A program made the position numbers and the translations under genes. DNA of 64,000 nt, taken from Ardenticatenaceae bacterium (GTDB lineage: Bacteria; Chloroflexota; Anaerolineae; Promineifilales; Promineifilaceae). The notes beneath the pieces were generated by a model. It was not told the origin of the DNA, did no database searches, and saw only the letters and a list, made by a program, of their open reading frames with translations. The stretch's first letter is position 1, and each line of letters starts with the position of its first letter. Of the stretch, positions 59,412 to 64,000 are shown in pieces. The stretch covers positions 372,001 to 436,000 of the forward strand of contig JACKBN010000002.1 in the NCBI GenBank assembly GCA_020634565.1. The letters run 5' to 3'.

Positions 59412-61831
59412 GGTCCCACGCGAAGCAAGGTAAGTTCCAAAAAGTCGTCGGTAGGACGGCCGTCTGCGGCAATAATCTGCAAACGATCAAATTCGCCCGC
59501 TTCCGTTACATTGTAAAGGCCCAAATGAATGGGATACACATTGGCGGGCGCATCGGGTTTGATGGGAATGGTGACGAGGGATCGCCTGCAATTCCCCAGG
59601 TTCCCAAAGCGATGTCGATTGCCCTAAATTGACGTTGGCCCAAAGTGTTGTGTCTTTATCGACAACCTGCACAAACAGACGTGTAGTCGGTGGTTAACGG
59701 CCGTTTCGCCCGCCAATACAAAGTTAAATCCACCGTCTCGCCTGCCGCTACCTGGCGTGGATCCAGCTCAAAACCAACCAGCTCCAGTTCATTTTCAAAG
59801 TTCACCAGCGTCGGATTAGGCACATCACCGGGTGCTGGTTCCAGCGCCAACCGAGCCAGGGCCACCGAATCCTCGCCGTTTGTCAAAGGCAGACGCTCCT
59901 GCTCAGCGGTGTAAAAATCATAGAGCCCCACACTTAACACGAGTTCTGCAGGCGCAACGGCCGTTTCGGGAATCACAAGCTGGTAATAATTAAAAATCGT
60001 CTCGCCCGGTTCAAGCAGCGAGGTGGGCTGCAAACCCTGGTCCAAAAACATGTCCCGCTGGGCAATCGGTACGCCAATCACCGGGTCGTTGAGATGAACA
60101 AAACGCTCCAGTTTCGGTCCATCGGGGCCAGAATTTCCCACTCCAGCAGTAAATCGATCGTGTCGCCGGGTTGATAGGTGGTTTTTTGTTGGGCAACGGC
60201 CGTTTGACCCAATCAAAATCCCACCAACCGCAGCTTGTTATCAAAATTGGCATTCACCGACTGCTGTACCAACCACGGTGCGGTGATCTGGTTCAAGCGC
60301 ATACGCCGGGCGAATCCAGGCCAGCGGAGCCATTGCCGCCAGCACAAACAAAAAGCCCGCCACACCCACAATCACACGTTGGCCGATTTTACGCGGTAGC
60401 CAACCAATCAACCCCGCCACCAGCAGCACATTCAGCCGACATCGCCGTAAACACCAACCGCCCCTGCGACGACCAAGTCGTGGTAGCCCACTGAATCAGG
60501 CCGACAACAACAGCAGCAACAAACAGTAAGCAGACGACGAGGGCAAATTTATTCGTCACAAAATCAAGGAGATTGGAGATTACGGTTTGGAGATTAGAGA
60601 TTGGAGATTGGAGATTGCGCCGAATCTCTAATCTCCAATCTCTAATCTCCCTGGCTAGATAAATAACAAAACCGCCCACGCCAACAACCACAATGCCGTT
60701 CAAAATATGATACAGCCACAGCGGCATCGGCACATTTACGCCGCCAAACAAGCCCCAGTAGGAAAGCATAAAGCCCCAGCGCTCGCTCCATAGCTGCGCC
60801 AACGAAGCCGGATGGGCGCGCTGGCCAAGAACAGCGATAAACGCATTCCAACCCAAAAAATCATCGTACAGCACAATATTGCGCCAATACCACCAGCCCG
60901 CAATTAAAATCACGGGGAGCAAGAGGATGAGGAAGGAAACGGCCGTCCACCCCAAATTCCTAAAAATATCCCCCCAAAAAACCTCTCTTTTCTCTGCGTA
61001 ACTCTGCGGCTCTCCGTGTAACTCTGCGTTCCGCTTCCCCTTCCAGTAAGCAATAAAAATCGTACCCAACGCCAACGGCAGCAGCCCAAACGTGCCCTCC
61101 TTCGTCAGAATTGCGAGACCGATGACGGTGCCGATGAGAAGCCAGGTTTTCCAGTAATCCGTTATCGGTAATCCGTTATCCGTAATCCAATTACCGCTCA
61201 CCGATAACCGACCACCGACCGCGCGTATCATCAGCAAAATCGCCAGCGAGGCCAGTGGAATGGCCAAATTATCATTATTCACCGCGCCGCTGATGAAGAG
61301 GAACATCGGCGTGAAGGCATTTAGCGCCGCTGCACCGAGGGCGATTTCGGGCCGATTGGGGGCCAATTCCTTGCCGATGAGGTAGGTCAGATAGACGGTC
61401 GCCGCGCCGAGTAGCACCGAAAAGAGGCGGACGATACGCACCGCCAGCAGCGTGCCCTGCCACGGATTCCAATCTGGGTTTTTGATGGTGAGGTTGATGT
61501 TACCGTCGGCGGTGATGATGCCGTTATTGACGTGCGGATTTTCCCAGCGAATGGTTTCCATGTCGCTGGCGTCGATCCAGAAGGTGAGCGCCGCGCCGAG
61601 GTAGTAGTAGAGCGGCGGCTGGCTGGCTTCCTGCTTCCACGGGCCAGCCTGAGCCGGATCAAACACCTGCACCGGCAGCGGGTTACCGTCGGCCAGATGA
61701 CGGATCATGGGATAATGCCATAGTTCGTCTGAGGCTTCAAAGACAGGGGTCACGAGAGCATACATCGCCCCCAAAAGTACAAACAGCCCCAAAATGAGGC
61801 GCAGCCACCGTTTTTCTTGGTTCTCATTCAT
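59408..61831 (-). CDS. GT-C glycosyltransferase with beta domain, many frameshifts
   Basis: Paralogue of the GT-C genes at 31-40 kb. The first 470 residues (from ATG 61831) read cleanly: PVFEASDELWHYPMIRHLADG (acidic first-loop motif), SQPPLYYYLGAALTF and about 10 helices. After that the sequence stays recognisable only by switching frame near 60435, 60290, 60215, 60203, 60107, 59672 and 59590; the C-terminal part (PGETIFNYYQLVIPETAVAPAELVLSVGLYDF; VDLTLYWRAKRPLTTDYT; GRPTDDFLELTLLRVGP-stop) is well conserved between shifts. Several sites are runs of T, so base-calling error is as likely as decay. Three spacer-type repeats lie in frame in its loops. Confidence 0.7.
60568..60652. repeat. GGAGATT heptamer inverted repeat inside a coding region
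   Basis: GGAGATTACGG, GGAGATTAGAGATTGGAGAT units, then the complement ATCTCTAATCTCCAATCTCT. It forms a strong hairpin yet is read in frame, giving a hydrophilic loop (RDWRLEIRRNLQSPISNLQ) between membrane helices. Confidence 0.75.
60985..61033. repeat. CTCTGCGTAACTCTGCGG-type repeat inside a coding region
   Basis: TTTTCTCTGCGTAACTCTGC, GGCTCTCCGTGTAACTCTGC, same family as the 55.8-kb spacer. In frame, coding for a hydrophilic segment (RNAELHGEPQSYAEKRE). Confidence 0.7.
61150..61215. repeat. GTAATCCGTTATC heptamer repeat inside a coding region
   Basis: AGTAATCCGTTATCGGTAAT, CCGTTATCCGTAATCCAATT, then ACCGATAACCGACCACCGAC. Same family as the spacer at 18.7 kb. In frame it encodes a loop (GRLSVSGNWITDNGLPITD). 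Confidence 0.7.
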
Positions 61832-61904
61832 CGCGGCTGATTGTACCCATCTGAGGCTGTGCTGCCACCTGCGTTAAGGCTTCGTTTACGGTACGGCCGT
61901 CTTT

Positions 61905-61935
61905 TCCGGTAATCAGTATTCAGTGAGCAGTAATC
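61905..61935. repeat. CAGTAATCAGT heptamer-type repeat copy
   Basis: GGTAATCAGTATTCAGTGAG, CAGTAATCAGTTGG; same family as the 25.4 and 26.5-kb spacers. It lies in the 200-bp divergent gap between the GT-C gene and the next gene, which also has two ACGGCCGT copies. Confidence 0.65.
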
Positions 61936-62034
61936 AGTTGGAAACACCGTGCCCATTTCAGTGGCTAATCGTGCGGTAGGTTACGGCCGTTTCCGTACAA
62001 TATCTCTATCTTGCGCGATGTTGGAGGTGCTATG

Positions 62035-64000
62035 ATGCTCCCTAAAAAGTTTGTCTTTCGCTTCTTTTACTGCTGTATCGCCTTGCTGGCGCTGGCTGCT
62101 TGTGTGCCCACTGATCTGGAAACGGCAGTTACCGTGACGCCCATCCCCTCAGCCACAATGAGTAACAACCCTGACCCCACAACTGCCATTTCTACCCCGT
62201 TGGCTACACTGCCCGTCTTGCCTACAAACCAGGGTCAGCCCCTGCCCGATTTGCCGACACCCACACCGTTGCCAGCAACGGCCGTCCCAGAATCCCCGTC
62301 AATATTTTCGGGAGCACCAGTAAAAGTGGGACGCGGCCAAATTCTAGACGCCGCCTTTCTACCGGATGGCGACAGCCAGGCGATTGCCCTGGGCTGGGCC
62401 AACGGCGTCTCGCTGGTCACGCTAGACGGCACTGAAAAGTGGTGGCAGCCGACAAATGCGCTGCTCATTGCCCTGGACGCCTCGCCGCAAGGTGACCAGA
62501 TTGCCGCTGTTTTGGAAGACGGCAGCGTGGTTATTTTGGCCGCTGAAACGGGCGCAATGCAGCAATATGCTGCCAGCAGACCGTACGTTTACTGGAGCGA
62601 CATTGCCTTTTCACCAGACGGGCAGCAAGTAGCATTTCAATCCATCGGTCCCCAGCGAGGCGACCCGATTTACCTGCTGAATATGCATACTGGCGAACTC
62701 CAAGAGGTGCCGCAATCGCGGATTGACTCAACGATACGGCCGTTTCTCGTCTGGTCACCTGACGGGCAAACCATAACCCAGGCCGCTCTTGGTGAAGAAT
62801 GTTCACGCCTTGTGAACTTAAACTCAGGTGAAACTGAGCTTACTCTAAAAACAGAGACCACCTGCTATGCGCCCTGGACAATCGCCTTTGCTCCCGACGG
62901 ACAAAAAATAGCCGTAGCCTTGCCGACAGGGGGTGATCCGGCCATCAGCATTGATTTTTTGCAGCCAGATAATGGAGAAGTCATAGCCAGTTTTGCGGGT
63001 AATGTCTTAACGCTACCAGACCAGACTGCCCACATCTTGCATTTCAGCCCTGACGGCCGTTGGCTGGCCACACCCGGCGGCTTCTCCTACTACGGGGAAG
63101 CTTATCCAGCGGTGGTTTGGGCTGTTGAGAGTGGACTCGTTCAAGCTGAATTGCCGCCGACGGACAGAACCCGTCTGCGGGCGCAAAGCTTTGCTGGCGA
63201 TACGATGCTGCGATTTTACGAAGACGGCCGTATCACCCGCTGGCTCTTTACCGAAAACAATTCGACGGAAACGGCCGTTGCCCAAATCCCCGTTGTAGCG
63301 CCCTACCTGGAATTTGTCTGGTCGGCCAGCAGCAACCGGCTGGCAGCGCCGCTGCGCTTTGGCGGCGTGGCCGTGTGGGAAGCGGCGACGGGCGCACAGG
63401 TGGCCCAATTTCCCGCGCCGCTGGCGATCCCAGATTGAGCCCAGACGGCCGTTTACTCGCCCTCCGCAACCTCGATACCCAGGAAATCAGCCTGCACAAT
63501 GTGGACAGCGGACAGCTAATCACCACCATTCCCACTGCCACAACTTTGCCCGCGCCAGACCCGTTTTCCCCAGATGGCCAATGGCTGGCTTACGGTAGCG
63601 GCAGCAAGCTGCACCTGTTGCAGCTAAACAGCGGTCAAACTGTCATCTTAGACGGCTATCCCGCTGACCGAACCCTTGTCAACGTCATCTGGTCGCCACA
63701 AAGCGATGCCCTGGTCGCTGCCAGCAGCGCCATTAATGATAATCCAGGCACGGTTATTTTGTGGGAGAAAACAGGTGATGATGCGTTTACGGCCGTTTAC
63801 CAAACCGAATCAACCCGCACAGGCTACCCTAATTTTGTCACCATCGCCGCCTTTAGCCCCAACGGGACACGGGTCGCATTTGAGCGATTTTCCAGTTATG
63901 AAGCCACCAGCTTCGTGGTTGAAGTGTACGACCGCCAACTGGGCGAACTGATTTTAGAGGCACCAGAGCATGAGCTAAACGCCTGGCAAAGTGAAGACAC
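62035..64000 (+). CDS. WD40-like lipoprotein, frameshifted, runs off the window
   Basis: From ATG 62035 (GGAGG 7 bases upstream; ATG 62032 is also possible). Lipobox LALAAC, a Thr/Pro-rich linker, then propeller-type repeats with recurring F(S/A)PDGQ/R motifs (IAFSPDGQQVAFQS, VWSPDGQTITQAAL, IAFAPDGQKIAVAL, LHFSPDGRWLATPG). The first frame stops at 63438 (PLAIPD-stop), but the next repeat continues directly in another frame (RLSPDGRLLALRNLDTQEISLHNVDSG...) and stays open to the end, so a single-base indel lies near 63430. Similar in design to the lipoprotein at 29.6 kb. Function unknown, likely surface-located. Confidence 0.75.

Larger units (their letters stand above)
1665..63796. repeat. 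Highly iterated palindrome ACGGCCGT (about 125 copies)
   Basis: The octamer ACGGCCGT, most often as AACGGCCGTT or one base short of it, occurs about 125 times by hand count from 1665 to 63796, roughly one per 500 bp. It lies mostly inside genes on both strands and in all three codon phases, giving Thr-Ala-Val, Asn-Gly-Arg or Arg-Pro. It is scarce in the S1 and clpC genes and absent from about 19.75 to 22.04 kb. Confidence 0.9.

Noticed and set aside
1..64000. tRNA, rRNA or insertion-sequence genes
   Set aside because: None could be recognised by eye on either strand; a covariance-model scan would be needed to exclude a tRNA fully.

Overview
The window (GC-rich, roughly 55%) looks like a chromosomal piece from a member of the Chloroflexota, probably Anaerolineae or a relative. 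This is inferred from the complete LysW-carrier lysine pathway, the many secreted or lipid-anchored proteins with Thr/Pro-rich linkers (SH3b, LysM, WD40-like), the large GT-C glycosyltransferases with C-terminal beta domains, and non-pyrrolysine MttB-type methyltransferases. No phage, insertion sequence transposase, CRISPR array, rRNA or tRNA was seen.

Layout: 0-5 kb has rpsF, a GH99-like/LysM secreted protein, a PCuAC copper chaperone lipoprotein and radA. 4.8-13.7 kb holds membrane and cell-surface genes (flippase-like, DUF2723, DUF4012, GT4, SH3b, MFS). 13.8-29.5 kb is a one-carbon/methylamine block: a GntR/FCD regulator, an MttB-family methyltransferase, a dimethylglycine-dehydrogenase-like flavoprotein fused to GcvT, EtfB/EtfA, a small virulence-factor-family protein, a corrinoid reactivator, a corrinoid protein, MetV, MetF, a methyl-THF:corrinoid methyltransferase and formate-THF ligase. 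Together they would strip methyl groups from a quaternary amine such as glycine betaine and pass them through corrinoid and tetrahydrofolate to formate. 29.6-40.1 kb has a WD40-like lipoprotein and three giant GT-C proteins. 40.3-47.6 kb has an S1-domain protein, ClpC, a LysM lipoprotein and a kinase-caspase-SH3b fusion. 47.6-57.5 kb is the lysine operon: lysW-X-Y-Z-J-K, homocitrate synthase, lysT, lysU, homoisocitrate dehydrogenase. 57.6-64 kb has an O-antigen-ligase-like protein, a MazG-like protein, a frameshifted GT-C gene and a WD40-like lipoprotein running off the end.

Four signals stand out. (1) The palindrome ACGGCCGT occurs about 125 times (hand count), where about one copy is expected by chance: a highly iterated palindrome comparable to cyanobacterial HIP1. 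(2) The lysine operon is preceded by two tandem, Lys-rich leader peptides, each followed by an intrinsic terminator and each with a competing antiterminator, i.e. a double attenuator. (3) Hairpin-forming heptamer-type repeats and a CACAGATT-type repeat fill many spacers and also sit in frame inside hydrophilic loops of membrane proteins. (4) Three enzymes that must touch the corrinoid protein have Arg-rich tails, while the corrinoid protein has a strongly acidic N-terminal extension.

Caveat: about eleven single-base indels disrupt genes between 51 and 64 kb and none was noticed before that, so the right end may hold uncorrected sequencing errors rather than real pseudogenes.
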